Source of the DNA: Anarhynchus alexandrinus
Lineage: Eukaryota; Chordata; Aves; Charadriiformes; Charadriidae
NCBI GenBank assembly: GCA_008711295.1
Contig: VUYV01000597.1
Span: 215,575-279,574, forward strand
Direction of reading: 5' to 3'
DNA length: 64,000 nt
The notes under the pieces were generated by a model. It had not been told where the DNA came from and did not search any database. It saw only the letters and a program-made list of their open reading frames with translations. Below, one piece after another: positions 12,791-25,000 of the stretch. The position numbers were made by a program, and so were the translations under genes. The stretch's first letter is position 1. Every line of letters starts with the position of its first letter.

Positions 12791-14633
12791 ACCCCAGACC
12801 CGCAGTCTCTGCTGGTTGCATGCCCGGGCACACGTGCTGCCGAGGGCTGGTCCCGGCCGTCAGCGAGCGTGGGCAGCAGCGAGAGGCCCACGTGCCAAGT
12901 GTCCCCGTTCGCACCGCGTACCCGCCCGCGCCACTGCCTGCGGGAAGCGTGTTGGAGGGAGGCAGAGGATGGCTTCAGCATTATCGGAGGCTCAGCGAGT
13001 ACGGGGCGGCTCTGCAAAGCAACAGCCGGTGTAGCTCAGGCTTCACCGAGAGTAGGCAGCAAACACATCATATGGAGAGATGATGTGTTGATCCCCAGAA
13101 CTGAGTCAGACTGGATCCACCTACTCGATCCACCTACGAGGCGTCAGTCCACCCACAGAGCCAGGACTGCTCTGTAGAGGCCTCCTCTCAGGCTCACTCC
13201 ATGGTGCACCGCCAGAAACAGCATCTGCCGCGTGATATCTGGTCTCAGGCCTTTCCCAGGCAGAGCTGAATGCCGCAGAGGGCATGTTGTTTAGGGTTTT
13301 TTTTAAAAGGCACTTTAATTTTTGCCTCTTCCTCTAGGATGGGGAAGGCCTCGGGACCAAGGCAGGTTCTGGTTGCGTACTGGTTATGGCCTTGAGCCTT
13401 CATGTCTATCAGTGGGGCAAATGACAGAGGTGGAAACAACTGCTGTTTCACACATAGCACCCTCATTTTGGGATTAGGGTACGTTCTTAGCTAAGAAGCC
13501 TCTTTTAAGGGAAATTTTCTTGCCATGTGGATTAAATGGACATCATTTTATGAAGCAATTAAATATCATCGTAGCCTCTGGCAGTCTGGCCGCCGCTGCA
13601 GTGTGGCAGGGCACGCAGAGGCGCTCCCATGGGATGCATCAGTATGTAGGGACCCTCGCGGTCCCAAATCCAGCCCTCCAGCCCCAGTGGGACAAAGCAG
13701 CCCCCCTGCGCGGGGTCTGCCCTGGCTCCAAGGCAGCCGTTCCTCCCGCTCCTTTGCCACAGCCCAGCGTCCCGCCAGTTACTCATTAACTCGCTTTACA
13801 GCCCAAGCCAAACAGCGACAGCGCAGCCCGTGCTGCCCTGCACCTCTCCCAGGCGTGCAGCGCCTGGGGCTGCTCCGTGCTCGCCATGCCAGCGCCGGTG
13901 CAGATACAGCTGCTGCCGAGGAACAGCGGGAGCCCTCTCCACGTTCCCCGGTGCCGCGGCAGAGAGCCCAGACCCATACCCCTCGCCTCTGCCCTGGCTG
14001 GGCACGGCCCGCAGCGGGGACGACCCTCTCGGGCTGCGGGTTTGGCTGCAGCAGGGGACACACGTGGGGAGGCCCAGGCTGCAGCTGTAGGATCGCCAGT
14101 TCGGTTTAGGAAGGGCAACTGGGAGCGCTTGCGGTCCAGGACAGATTTGGGACACGCGCACGCCTCCCAGCCTCTCGCTGCCTGGGCCAAGAGCCGAAGG
14201 CGACAGAGCCACCGCTGTGCGAGCAGCCCTGACGCGGGGGCTCGTCGCCCAGAGCGCGGGCGCTGCAGGCGGAGGGGAGGGCAGGACGATCCCGGGTGCA
14301 GGCAGGGGAAGCCAGGCAGCGATGGATGAAGGGTCTTAGCCTGTGGAGCAAGTGCTGAGGGCTTGGTCCCAGGAGATACAAGGCTGCTGAGGCTCTCCAG
14401 GCAAGATCTAATGTGCGCTGTGGATCTGCAATTTGGGGTGGTGCAAAACAGGCCGTGCTGTGGCTCCGCGGGGCTGTGGGCAGGCCGGAATTCGGCCGTG
14501 CCAATGTCTGGGAATTAGCATCCGGATCAGTCCCACCCCACCTGTGATCTCCTCTGCAGCCGGCAGGCCCCGAGTTCATGGTCGCGATGCAGGAGATGAG
14601 CTGGAAAGCCGGTGGCAGCCGCTCCTTACCGTG
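12791..14633. other. Non-coding stretch downstream of GPR119
   Basis: No supported gene here. Part of the right end should be GPR119 3' UTR (minus strand), but no canonical AATAAA was seen close to the stop codon, so its end is not fixed. A perfect 10-bp inverted repeat (13062-13071 with 13080-13089, 8-nt loop) is the only structured element noticed. Confidence 0.5.
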
Positions 14634-15614
14634 TCAGTCCTGGAGCCGCAGGCAGGACACGGTGGGGAGAGGCTTGGTGCCTCTGCCGGGGAAACGGCGG
14701 CCATTCCCCAGGTGAAGGAGGACTCTCCTCTTCACGCCTGCAGCCAGCTGGGAGAGCTGCAGCCGCACGTCCTTCTGCCAGTAGGAGTAGAGCAGGGGGT
14801 TCAGGAGGGAGTTGCACAGTCCCAGCAGCCAGAGGTAGTTCTCAATGACTTGGTAGGGGAAGCAGCCAGGAGAGACAGTTTGCACGATGCTGGCGATGAA
14901 GAACGGCAGCCAGGACAGCGTGAAGCACCCGATGAGCACGGCGACGGTGCGCATGGCCTTCATGTCGCTGGTGGTGCGGGATGGGGGGCAGCCCCCCGCC
15001 AGCCCCGCGTGCTCCACTTCCCGGATATGCTGCACGTGCACAGAGGCAATTTTCAGCATGTCGCAGTAGAGATAAATGAAGAGAAAGAGCGCTGGGAAGA
15101 AGCCAGCGCAGAAGACGGTGAGCATGTAGGCGGGGTGGAAGACGCTGAAGAAGGAGCACTTCTCACGGTTGGCGGTCTTCTGAAAGGCCGGGGTGAAGAC
15201 TGGGAGGAAGCCGATGACGGCAGCAACCAGCCAGAGCCCCACCAAGCGCACCCCGACCCGCAGGCCTGTCACCATCTGGAAGTAGTGGAAAGGCTTCCTG
15301 ATTGCCAGGTGCCTGTCGCACGCCACCAGAATCAGGGATAGGATAGAGGCAGCAGAAGAGGAGGTCACGAAAGCCATTCTCAGGACGCAGAAGATCTGGG
15401 GAGGATAAAAGGGCTGGGAAAACTCATCCATGACCAGACCCACGACCGTGAAGCCAACCATGGCATCCGCCACGGCGAGATTCAGGACAAAATAGAGCCC
15501 CTTGGAGCCGCTCTTATGGATGAGGCGAAGGAGAGCGATGGCCACCAGCGCGTTGGCGGTGATGATGAGCGAGGCCAGCACAGCCAGGATGGCTCCCAGG
15601 GCTGAGCTAGCCAT
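14634..15614 (-). CDS. GPR119: G protein-coupled receptor 119
   Basis: This single coding exon of 326 codons plus TGA is the receptor for oleoylethanolamide and related lipid amides. In mammals it couples to Gs in pancreatic beta cells and intestinal L cells. Seven hydrophobic helices are visible. The text matches human GPR119 (335 aa) closely: LNLAVAD in TM2, LRMAFVTSS in TM3, CDMLKIAS before loop 3, SWLPFF in TM6 and NSLLNPLLYSYWQK in TM7, which contains the NPxxY motif. The start was chosen at 15614 because MASSALGAILAVLASLII aligns with the human N-terminus and the context is GCCATGG. An upstream in-frame extension to 16163 has no GPCR similarity. One oddity is that the E/DRY position reads CDRHLAI, so His replaces Tyr. 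SLC25A14 lies 3.4 kb upstream on the same strand. Confidence 0.97.
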   Translation of the reverse strand: MASSALGAILAVLASLIITANALVAIALLRLIHKSGSKGLYFVLNLAVADAMVGFTVVGLVMDEFSQPFYPPQIFCVLRMAFVTSSSAASILSLILVACDRHLAIRKPFHYFQMVTGLRVGVRLVGLWLVAAVIGFLPVFTPAFQKTANREKCSFFSVFHPAYMLTVFCAGFFPALFLFIYLYCDMLKIASVHVQHIREVEHAGLAGGCPPSRTTSDMKAMRTVAVLIGCFTLSWLPFFIASIVQTVSPGCFPYQVIENYLWLLGLCNSLLNPLLYSYWQKDVRLQLSQLAAGVKRRVLLHLGNGRRFPGRGTKPLPTVSCLRLQD

Positions 15615-17550
15615 GGCTGTCCCCTGCGGGGGCACAGCCCAAGGACGGCGCGTCCCCAACACGATTCTAGGGCATCCCTCACCTGGGGCTTCTCGGCACG
15701 TACAGCTCAGCAGCCGGGCAGCGGGCAGCGGCGAGCGCAGCCCCTCGCTCTCCGGGTGGCGCGGGGAAAGCCCGGGGTGTAGCGGCGTCTCTTCGGCTGG
15801 GGAGCAGAGCTCTGCTGAGCAGCTGCCTGCCGGAAGGGACCGGTGCACTCGCAGCACCCGCTGTGCCCACGGAGGTCCCTCCCCTCCAGCCACGTTTCCA
15901 GACAACCCTGGAGCAGGGGGGTGAGCAACGAGCGCCTGGGCAGGAAGCTGCCACGATGGCAGACGGGGTGGTGGACATTCCCCAGCCAAGCACCGAGGAC
16001 CCGAGCGGAGCCCGGGCCCTGCTTTGGCGTGGGTGCTGCTAACAGGGAACGAGCAAAGAGAGTTCCCAATGCCCAGCCCCGCCGGTACGCGTGGGTGAGA
16101 GTCCCACAGGGTCACTGCCGGACCCAGCACAGCCTCCTCCTGCAGGGACCGAGGGAATGACACCGATCCCTTGTCGGAGCAGCAGCCGCGAAGGCGACCT
16201 GGTTATAATGGGGAAAAGTACTGGCAAGAGGTGTCTGCTAAAATACAGATGGAGAAAATACCGGCCAGCCTGGGAACCCAGTGCATCCTTCGCAGGTGGG
16301 AGACTGCGACGCCCTTGATAAGCGCAGCTGGAGCCCAGGGCATCCTCGAGAAGCCCGAAACAAAGAAACCACTATAACCTGCAGGGCAACGAAACTGCCA
16401 TAACCTGCAAAGGGGCCTCCTAAGCAAGCAGAGGGCAGCAACAGCTGCTCCAGTAGCTGGTGTCCTCTGCCCACTTACGGATCCCTGTAAAAGGAACAGG
16501 TTACCTTCCCAAAACGAGCCCCTCTCTCCCCGAGAGCTCTCCCTGCATGAACTCCTCTGCGCCATCCTTCGGACACGCTGGGGACGCCTGGCTGCCTCCA
16601 GGCTCCATGACACCGATCATCTCCAAAGGGAGACTTCATCCGTCATCGATTGACCTCACTCCTGGGAGCAGCTTAATGAACTGTACCATAATACTTTGAG
16701 TGAAATATGTATATTTGCTACTAATACTAAAAAAAATATATTTATATATACACACACTTGCTTCACTAATCATAACTGTATTTACTTCATTAATAGTAAC
16801 TTGTACCAAAGAAATTAACAGAAACAAAGCCTCCGCACCCTTGCGTATTACAGAATCCTACGACCCCACTGTCACGTCGTTTACATGCTGGCAGGGTGGG
16901 TGACCCTCGCAGGGTGGGTGACTCTCACAGACTGTGACCGCGACTGCTCCATCCCTTTAAACAAAGTGCCACAAGCCACCTCTCCTGCCTCGTGAGCCGG
17001 AAAAATGCGAGCTGCCAGGAAACAGGGCAGGTTCAAGCCTTCCTCTGTCAAACAGTAACCCGAGGAGTGCAGGCGGACAGGGAGAGGCTGCGAGCGGGGC
17101 CCAGGGTGGGACGTGGGCTCTGCTGGGGGGAGGAGAGACTCAGCAGACACATGAATTGTGTATTGTGGATGGAGCTGCGGAGCTGGAAGCCCCCTGGGAA
17201 CACCCCGGGTCTGCACCACGGGAAGGGCTCTGGTGGCCTCGGACACTCAGGGAGATGTGGGGAGAGGGTCCAAACCCCATCCTTGCCCCATCCTATACGT
17301 AACCCTCCAGTATCTCACCCTGACGGGGCAGTCCGGCTCTCCAGGGGCTCCTCCACCCCACCTCACCCGGGCAGAACGGGTATCTTCACAGGACCGTCGC
17401 TCAGCAGCAGCGATGTCTGAGCTGCGAGACCACAGCTGGTTCAGCAGCCATCACCGGCAGCGATTCCTCCTTCCCACCATGCCACTTCGGAATTGTACTT
17501 CACCGTGTCCCTCTGCAGCTCAACACCACCCGCTTCCCCAGTTACATCCC
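15615..17550. other. Intergenic region between GPR119 and SLC25A14
   Basis: The GPR119 promoter and any 5' UTR exon should lie here, but no CpG island or clear promoter element was identified. A 16-17 bp direct repeat 'gcagggtgggtgac' occurs twice at 16890-16925. An AT-rich tract of TATA/ATAT runs occupies 16725-16760. No coding exon is supported. Confidence 0.45.
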
Positions 17551-17554
17551 TGAA

Positions 17555-17888
17555 TACTTCAAACCACGACCTTTGTTACACCCCAACAGGCATTTCCCTT
17601 TTATCCTGCATCAGTCTCGCTGCTTGGATGGCTTTCCTAAAGGGCTTAACCAAAAGCCTTCTGGAAACCCAGGCAGACTAGATTCACTCCAGCTTCCCGG
17701 TCCACGTACTTGCTGACGCCTTCAGAAACCTCCCAGCAGATCTGAAGTCTGGGTTCCTCCTCTTCCTCCGCCATTTATGCCTCCGGTCTTCATTAGTTTC
17801 TACCAGCGTGGCAAAGACATTGTGGTCACTGGCTGGTAGTTCTCTGAAAACAAACCTTTGGAATCCCGTACACACTTTTGATACTTCC
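17555..17888 (-). mobile_element. Probable old CR1/LINE fragment, antisense
   Basis: Plus-strand text such as 'aagggcttaaccaaaagcct' followed by 'tctggaaacccaggcagact' resembles the reverse complement of internal CR1 sequence found widely in bird genomes. It is diverged, and the boundaries are approximate. It abuts the sense CR1 that starts near 17893. Confidence 0.4.
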
Positions 17889-17892
17889 CTAA

Positions 17893-18296
17893 GTCTGGTG
17901 AGGAGCGGCTGAGGGACCTGGGGGTGTTCAGCCTGGAGAAGAGGAGGCTGAGGGGAGACCTTCTCGCTCTCTACAGCTCCTGAAAGGAGGGGGTAGCGAG
18001 GGGGGGTCGGTCTCTGCTCCCAAGGAACAGGTGATGGGACAAGAGGAAATGGCCTCAAGTTGTGCCAGGGGAGGCTTAGGATGGATATTAGGGAAAATTT
18101 CTTCATGGAAAGGGTTGTCCAGCACTGGCACAGGCTGCCCAGGGACGTGGTGGAGTCGCCATCCCTGGAGGGATTTAAAAGACGGGCAGACGTGGTGCTG
18201 AGGGACATGGGATAGTGGTGGGTTTGGCAGTGTTACGGTAAGTTTGGACTCTATCTTAAAAGTCCCTTCCAACCTAGATGGTTCTGTGATTCTAAT
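17893..18296 (+). mobile_element. CR1 LINE 3' end, sense
   Basis: A 5'-truncated CR1 starting at 'gaggagcggctgagggacct' and ending with 'ttctgtgattctaatg', the 3' octamer-like tail. It is nearly identical to the copy at 26318-26724, sharing the unusual insertion 'ggtagcgagggggggtcggt'. Both are in the same orientation and flank most of SLC25A14. Confidence 0.9.
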
Positions 18297-18649
18297 GTGA
18301 GGAGAACTTTAAATGAGAGGCTACAAGCAGCAGCTTTGGCATTTTCATCCTGAGGTCCCCCACCAATTTGGGGTGCGGACCCAGCCCCCTGCTCACATTC
18401 ACTGACCACCCTGTCACACCAGAATTTTCTGACACTAACAATTAAACTTTGTTTTAGAAACATTTATATTGTAATGTAATCCTAAAGATTGCTTATTTAT
18501 ACATATATATTTTTGGGGGAAAAAGATAAATGTAGTGTGCTGAAAAAATAGCTTCTCTTCTGTCCAAGGGCAGACACACCATCTGCTCTGGAATATACCT
18601 GCAGTAAATCTGCACAAACGCAAACTCAAGCCATCCAGTCAATAAATAA

Positions 18650-18655
18650 TTTAAT
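18650..18655 (-). promoter_or_regulatory. Possible ATTAAA poly(A) signal for SLC25A14
   Basis: The minus strand reads ATTAAA here, 415 bp beyond the SLC25A14 stop codon, in an AT-rich context. No AATAAA was seen nearer. This makes 18630-19069 the likely 3' UTR, but other ends are possible. Confidence 0.35.
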
Positions 18656-19069
18656 GAGGTTACAGTTCTGCCAAAAAACACGACGGCACCCCTTTCCCAG
18701 CCTCCGCTCCAGCCTCGCCCCGCGGGCACGGCGCAGAAACGCACACCAGCCAAACGACAAACCACAGCTGCACCAGAAGGCCACCGGAATGCACAGATCT
18801 TCACAGAAGATATTGCCTCAGGCCCAGACACTCGTACACCGTTAACACTCGCCCCCGTGGGGAAAAACATGCAGCACCTGCCATCAGCCTCCCAGTTCCA
18901 CTTCAGGCAGATCATGCGCCAGGGACCATGCGTTTGGGGGAGGGGGACAGCCCGGACCCACCGTGTACCAAAACATCGAAACATGGGGATGGTGACATGA
19001 AGAGGAAGGCTGCAGCAAAGCTCTCTGCTGCCGGTCTTGGAGATGACTCTCGTGGAATGAAGCCAGCGG

Positions 19070-22000
19070 TCAGAATGGAAGTCGCTTCAACTGCTCGTAT
19101 GTGATAAAAAACTAAAGGGAACGTCAAGGAATTGGGCAAAATACGTAAGGCAGCTGCACCAGGGCCTCCCGACACGACCGGGCCATGTCTGGAAAGGCAG
19201 GTAGAGCATCAGCACAGCACAGCTGAAGACCAGCGTGGGGAAGCCCCTCTTCCAGGCAGCATAAACCCATCTGCACAGGAGGAAGAGAGCACTGCGGGAC
19301 GAGAGCTGCCGGGAGAGGGAAGAGGCCGACCCAGAAGAAAAGTGGCCCAGGCTTGCCTGGACCATTGAGAAAGGGAGGTGGCTCTAACCCCAGACTGGGA
19401 CTTCTTTAAAATAAATTATGCACTCAATTTCGGAGGGCAAGAAGGATGCAGTACAGCAACCCAGCAGTGCTGGCTCTGCAGAGCAGCTCAGCACCCGTCT
19501 CAGAGCAGCAGAATGTTCCCCGGGCTTCCCTCACGAAACAGGAGCCGATCCGGAAACCGCAGCATCTCCAGGAGCTCAGGGCAAAGGGAAAGTCTCAAGC
19601 CAAGCACTTGAGAGCACTCACTCTACGGGAAACCGCCCGTGCTGCTGCACTGGAAGCCCCTGCCCTGGCCACCCGCAGAGCCGTTAGAGGCAGCAGTCAC
19701 AACCAGTGGCATTTTTTTGGCACTTGAACCAACAGCAGCCACATCACAGCTTACGTCTGTCCGAGCAGGACAGGGAGTCTGCTTTGGGCTGCCGCTGGGA
19801 TGACAGAGAGGTGTCCCATCAAGGTGTCTGCTCTGCACTTCCCTTTGCAGCTTGGTTTTCCCCTGCCCGTCCATACCCACGACCTCCCAGCAGCACACTG
19901 AAGGATACAATGATGTTCCAGGGACCGAGCCGAAGCCAGTTGGGCCAGAAACCTTTATAGAGTGCAAAGAAGCCCTCGCTCTTCCATGTCTGGGAGGAGA
20001 GAAGAGACAGATCCATTATGAGACACACCAAGCCCACACTTGGACCAAGTCCTCCCTACTGCCACGTGAGAGATAACGGGCCTTTAGAGCTGCTGCAGTA
20101 AGCAGCCAGACCAGTGCAGATGCAGTTAAGACGTGTGAAGTGTCACTTCCAGCGTATGAACCTAATCAAACTGCATCACTGACAAGGTTTTGCCCCACAA
20201 GGTTGGGAGGATGCTCAAGCTGATGGCGACCTCAGGAAAGTGACCCCAGGCCCTCCTCTGGTTTGTCTGAAACACTCACTGACAAGCACGTTCTGCCGCC
20301 ATAGAAGCCAACTGCTCCTGTCGGTGGCGCGTGGTGCTGGAATCCCACCAGCCTCCTAAAGACGGGGATTTGCCCACCTTTCTCCCCTCCTTACCTTCAA
20401 GAGGCCATCCAGAGTGCCCTTATAGAGCTCCGTGCTGCCCACTATTGCCCGCTGGTTCATCATCCGTGTCCGCACCACGTCCACAGGGTTGGAGGCAATG
20501 GCCCCAGCCAGCCCACAGGTAAAACTGGAGCTACAGACACACCAAAACAGGAGAGAGGAACAGCTCTGAACGCGGCCATTCCGGCTCAGACAGGCCTTGA
20601 CATAAGCACAAGAGAATATCTTTCACTGGATTTTACGAAAGGCGTTCAGCAATAAGCGTTAGCTGCACTGCCTGTTCCCACCCAGAAAACAGGGAGAAGG
20701 AGGAACCATACCCCCTCAGGACCCCAGAGCACTAGGGGAAGGGAAACGCTCGGCTTCGTCTAATCGAGACCCTCGTCAGAGCCCGCTGCTGGGCCTCCAC
20801 AGGGGCAGCCTGCAGTCCAGCAAGTGTCTCCGGGTGCTGTCAAGGTGACACAGACCTGAAGGCAGCCTCTTGGAAGCGCACATCCTTCTCACCAGAGCAA
20901 ACATTTCTTCGGGGCGGGGAAGGAGGGAGGAAGACCAAAGGCAGCAAGAGGGAGCATGCAGCTGCTAGTCTCCTCCCTCCACGTATGGTCTAGTGCTCGT
21001 CACCTTCAGCCCACAGCAGGCAAACCCAACAGAAGCACTGCAGCACCTCCAGCTAAAGTGTCTGCCAGAAGAACAGGAAAATGTAGGTAAAAAAGACTTT
21101 GGGAGGTCTCTAACCCGCCCCCTGCTCAGAGCAGGCTGACTTCAAAACTTAGGTCAGTTTGCTCGGGGTCTTGTCAGCTTTGCAAGTCTCTGTTCATCTC
21201 ACAAAGCTCTTGCGGCGATGGCTGGAAGCCGACAGTGCCTGTACAGATGAGGACCTGGGACTGGGGCAGCTCTTTCCACCGACTGCTACAGGTAGTGACA
21301 CACCTGGAACTCCTGCCTCGTTCATACCGGGGCACAGACATGGGGCAACAGCATCTCTGGTCATGAGCCAGCTGAAATCACGCTGACATTTCATGTCACC
21401 AAGGCTGCAGAGCTCCAGGGCACTCACTCTATAAACAGGCCTCACCCCAAATCCCACCTTGCTCCTCTGCTTCGCACACCCCTGCCAAGCCTGGAGAGTG
21501 CAGCCGCTGCAGGGAATACTCACACGAAGTGGGCAAAGATGGTGTCACCCATCAGGCCTGACAGAATTAAGTGCTTCTTGGTGATGTCGTAGACCGGCAG
21601 TTCCACCCCGACCACGATGGCGGCTCTCTGAGCTGTTGGGACAACACCCTGCAGAGCACAAACATCAGTCACAAGCGCACACTGCTGCCTGGGGACTGCA
21701 GCTAGTATAACGTCCCCCCCCAGCTTCCTCCCAGGGGCCTTTCGCTGACAATCTACCCTGTGTCCTCCTTGCCCTTATCCTGCAGCTGTAGCTCTTCAGG
21801 CAGACCAGCTCACCATCTCCCAACTTCAGTCCAAAGCTAAGGAGGATTCCTCCACCCTGGTAGCGTTACTCCAGCTAGAATAACTGCTGCTCTCCTCCCA
21901 GCCAGCAGCACACAGGAATCGGGCTATAATCCACTCCTCTTCCCCCACAACAGGACCCACCAATTGCAATACCAGAAGAGATCCTGCACCACAAGAAGAG

Positions 22001-25000
22001 CAGCTGTTTAAGGAGCCAGGTGGGGTTCCAGGTCCTCCTTGCTCCATAACAGCAGTGCGTCTGCTTTATTTAGGTTTTTGACTCAGGAGACCTTCACGTA
22101 TTAAAAGAGTTGCTGCTGGCAGGACATTGATCTGGGAACCGGCAAGACAATTACTGGAACAACTATGAGCTTAAGTAAGAGGAACCAGCTACCTTCTGTC
22201 CGACAAATATCCCAGCAAACCCCTCATCACATTTGTATTGGCCTGCAGAACAAGGAGAACGTGGCAGCAATGCGGAGTCGGGCCATTTCACTGGAACTGT
22301 AACACCATCAGAGCCATTCAGGGGGACCCGTGGTGTCATGAGAGAGCTCACTGGGACCAGGAGTGACCCTTCAGTGGGGCCCAATTGTGAGCCAGCCCAC
22401 CAGGACAGGCAGCTTTCCTGCCACACAAAACCCAAGCAAATGTTAAGAAGTAAAGGTACTTTTCAGGTTTATGGCTCCTGCTGTCCCCATCCCGCTGCAC
22501 TAACGCAGCGCCTGACAGTCTCCTCCTCGGTTCCTGCCTAACCCAGTCCTGGCACAGCCAGCTCAAACACCCCCAACGAGATGAATGCCAGAACTGGTGA
22601 GACTGGTGAGCACAAACGTCTTTGCCTCAACGTGAGAGAAGACTGGAGGGAGGAGACTGGGGTTGTCCCAGACCAGGGAGCAGCGAGACTCCTTGATCAC
22701 TGGAAACCACCTCGAGACTGACCTGTCTCTGCACCGTGTTCTGTCTGCAGCACACATCAGCAACACAGAGGGTTTCATGTTTTTTCTAGTCTCTCTTCCC
22801 CTCTTGTGTGTCTTTGTCTAGAGAGCAGAAATAATCTCAAAGTAAATATTGTGTCAACACTGGCAGTTGACTCCTCCTCCCCTTCCCACACAGGACACCG
22901 CAACAGCCATCTTTCTGTAAAAGACTTCATTGACCATAAGAGGGAGAAATCGGACTGTTGCCTGGAAAAAAGCATTGGGATTCTGTAGTTCCCATACCTG
23001 CCCTCACAACTCGGAAGACTGCTGGACAACTAAGTGTACGGAAGACAACCTCACTTGAAGGACAACGTGACATTCTCTAACAAAAGCCGATGAACCCCTG
23101 CTGAAATCCAAGCAGTAAGGCTTGAGCACTGGTAAAACTCTCATCTGCCTTCAAGCCCAAGAGCCTTACATCACCAGCCTCCCCAAAAGCTGCCACTCTG
23201 TCCTACTCTTTACACGCTCAGAGGGCAAGTTTCAAGCTGAGCATCCTTCCTAAGACAGAGCATGGAGAGGATCCAGCCCCAAATGCCGGTCTGTTCAAGG
23301 GACACTCATGTATTTGAAACTTTATGCACACCAGGTTCCATCCTGCAGAGCAGGTCTGCCCGGCCCGGCGCTGATGCTGCCATACCACCGACCAAATCTC
23401 CACCACAGATGTGCTTTTGTTTGTCCGGTAACCAGAAGCAGAACTTTGCTACTACCCTCGGTTCACAGTTCTCTTCAAAAGCTGCACCCGGGTGTAGCAA
23501 ACGAGTTGAGGAAGATGATAGTTCTGCTACTAGTAGGGTGGTTCCAGCAGCTGGTGCTTACCCTCCAGAGGCCTCGGGTACCCTCCTGCTGGTAGATGTC
23601 GATGAAGCTGCCAATCATGCCACCCTGGAACAAACTGCCTTGAGCCTGCATTCGAATCTGAAAGAAACAAGAGAGTCAGCAGGACATCAGCGCCGGCCCA
23701 GGAGGGCAGAGATCCCAGCTCAGTAGGAAGGCAGGCAGGAAGAACAACAGAGCCACTCGGAGCAGACACCGCCATCCCTGTGCCCTCTCCCTGCAAACCA
23801 CACGGCAAATGACGATGGCAGGCGAGGAGCAGGGACAGCAACAGGGTGGAAGCACAGTGCAAAACTCAGATGGGACAGAGAAGCAACGGGCAAGGCCGTC
23901 CCACTCTGGAAGCACTCCGAGAAGGTTGATCTACAAAGGGAGAAGCGTGGGAAAGTTCTCCAGGCTCTCTTTGCTCAGAACGGAGGTACCTTGACCCCAG
24001 TAACCCCGCAGCAGGGAACGGAGGGGACCAGGCAGTCCCCACTGGACTCTGGTGTCTCCATGCAACAGAAAGGACTTTGTGGCAGTCACAAAGTGCAGTG
24101 CAGTGACCAAAGGGAAAGGAGCCGAGAAGGTCTGATGATGAGCTGGCTACCAACCCCCTCACCTAACCCAGTTAAGATAACAGAGCCTCTACCACTTGCT
24201 GTAACAGATTTCACGATCTTTAAGAGCTGCATTTTTAAAAATCTGTTTATCGCACTAGGCTTTTGTTCCCATTCATAAAAAAACCCAAACGAGCAGAACT
24301 GATGCCAGCAGTGGTTCAGAGAGCACCTCACTGCACCTGGGAGAGACACATCTTCACTGGAAAGCAGCAGCTTCTACGTGTCAAACCACAGCCAGGCAGG
24401 AGCTGTCTCTGGCCAGGCACCCTTCTTACCTTCAGCACATCTGTCGGATTGGCAATTGCAGAGGAGATCACCCCTGAAACCACTCCGCAGATTACATTGA
24501 TTAGCAACGTTTCATCTGCAATCAAGAAAAGAAAGTCAGATCCTAAAGATCAAAAGAGAAGGTGCACAGGTTGTACCGAACAAGCGGGAAGCTCTGGGAA
24601 GAGCAGAGCAGCTCAGTTCGCAAATCACATGGTGAAGCTGCCCGAGCAGAGGCCGGCCGGCTGCCACCAGCTCACGGCAGATCTGTCCCCACACCTGCCA
24701 GAGACAGAAAGCAGCAGCTGAAACACTCAGCAACACGCTCTCAGAGAGAAGCGGGTCTTACTGATGAGTCTAGCTGATCAGACAGGGAAAAGACCGTGAT
24801 ACATAGAAATTTCGAACAATTATCTGAGATTTCAGTGTCCAGTGACGCATTTCTCATGATGGAGACAAGCCAAGACAGAGGGAGACAGAGAGGGACAACC
24901 CAACACTTCTCAAGGCAACCTGATACCAATTTGTTTTGATCTGGAGCCCCAGCTGGCCGCGCTCAGAGAACGCAGCCACCTTGAGAGAACAGAGAATAGG

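Noticed and set aside
14433..15341. 302-codon plus-strand open frame
   Set aside because: Exact antisense of GPR119. GC-rich coding exons often leave the opposite strand open.
15615..16163. In-frame upstream extension of GPR119 (183 extra codons)
   Set aside because: It has no transmembrane or GPCR similarity, and the conserved family start MASSALG with good context lies at 15614. The extension is GC-rich chance open frame.
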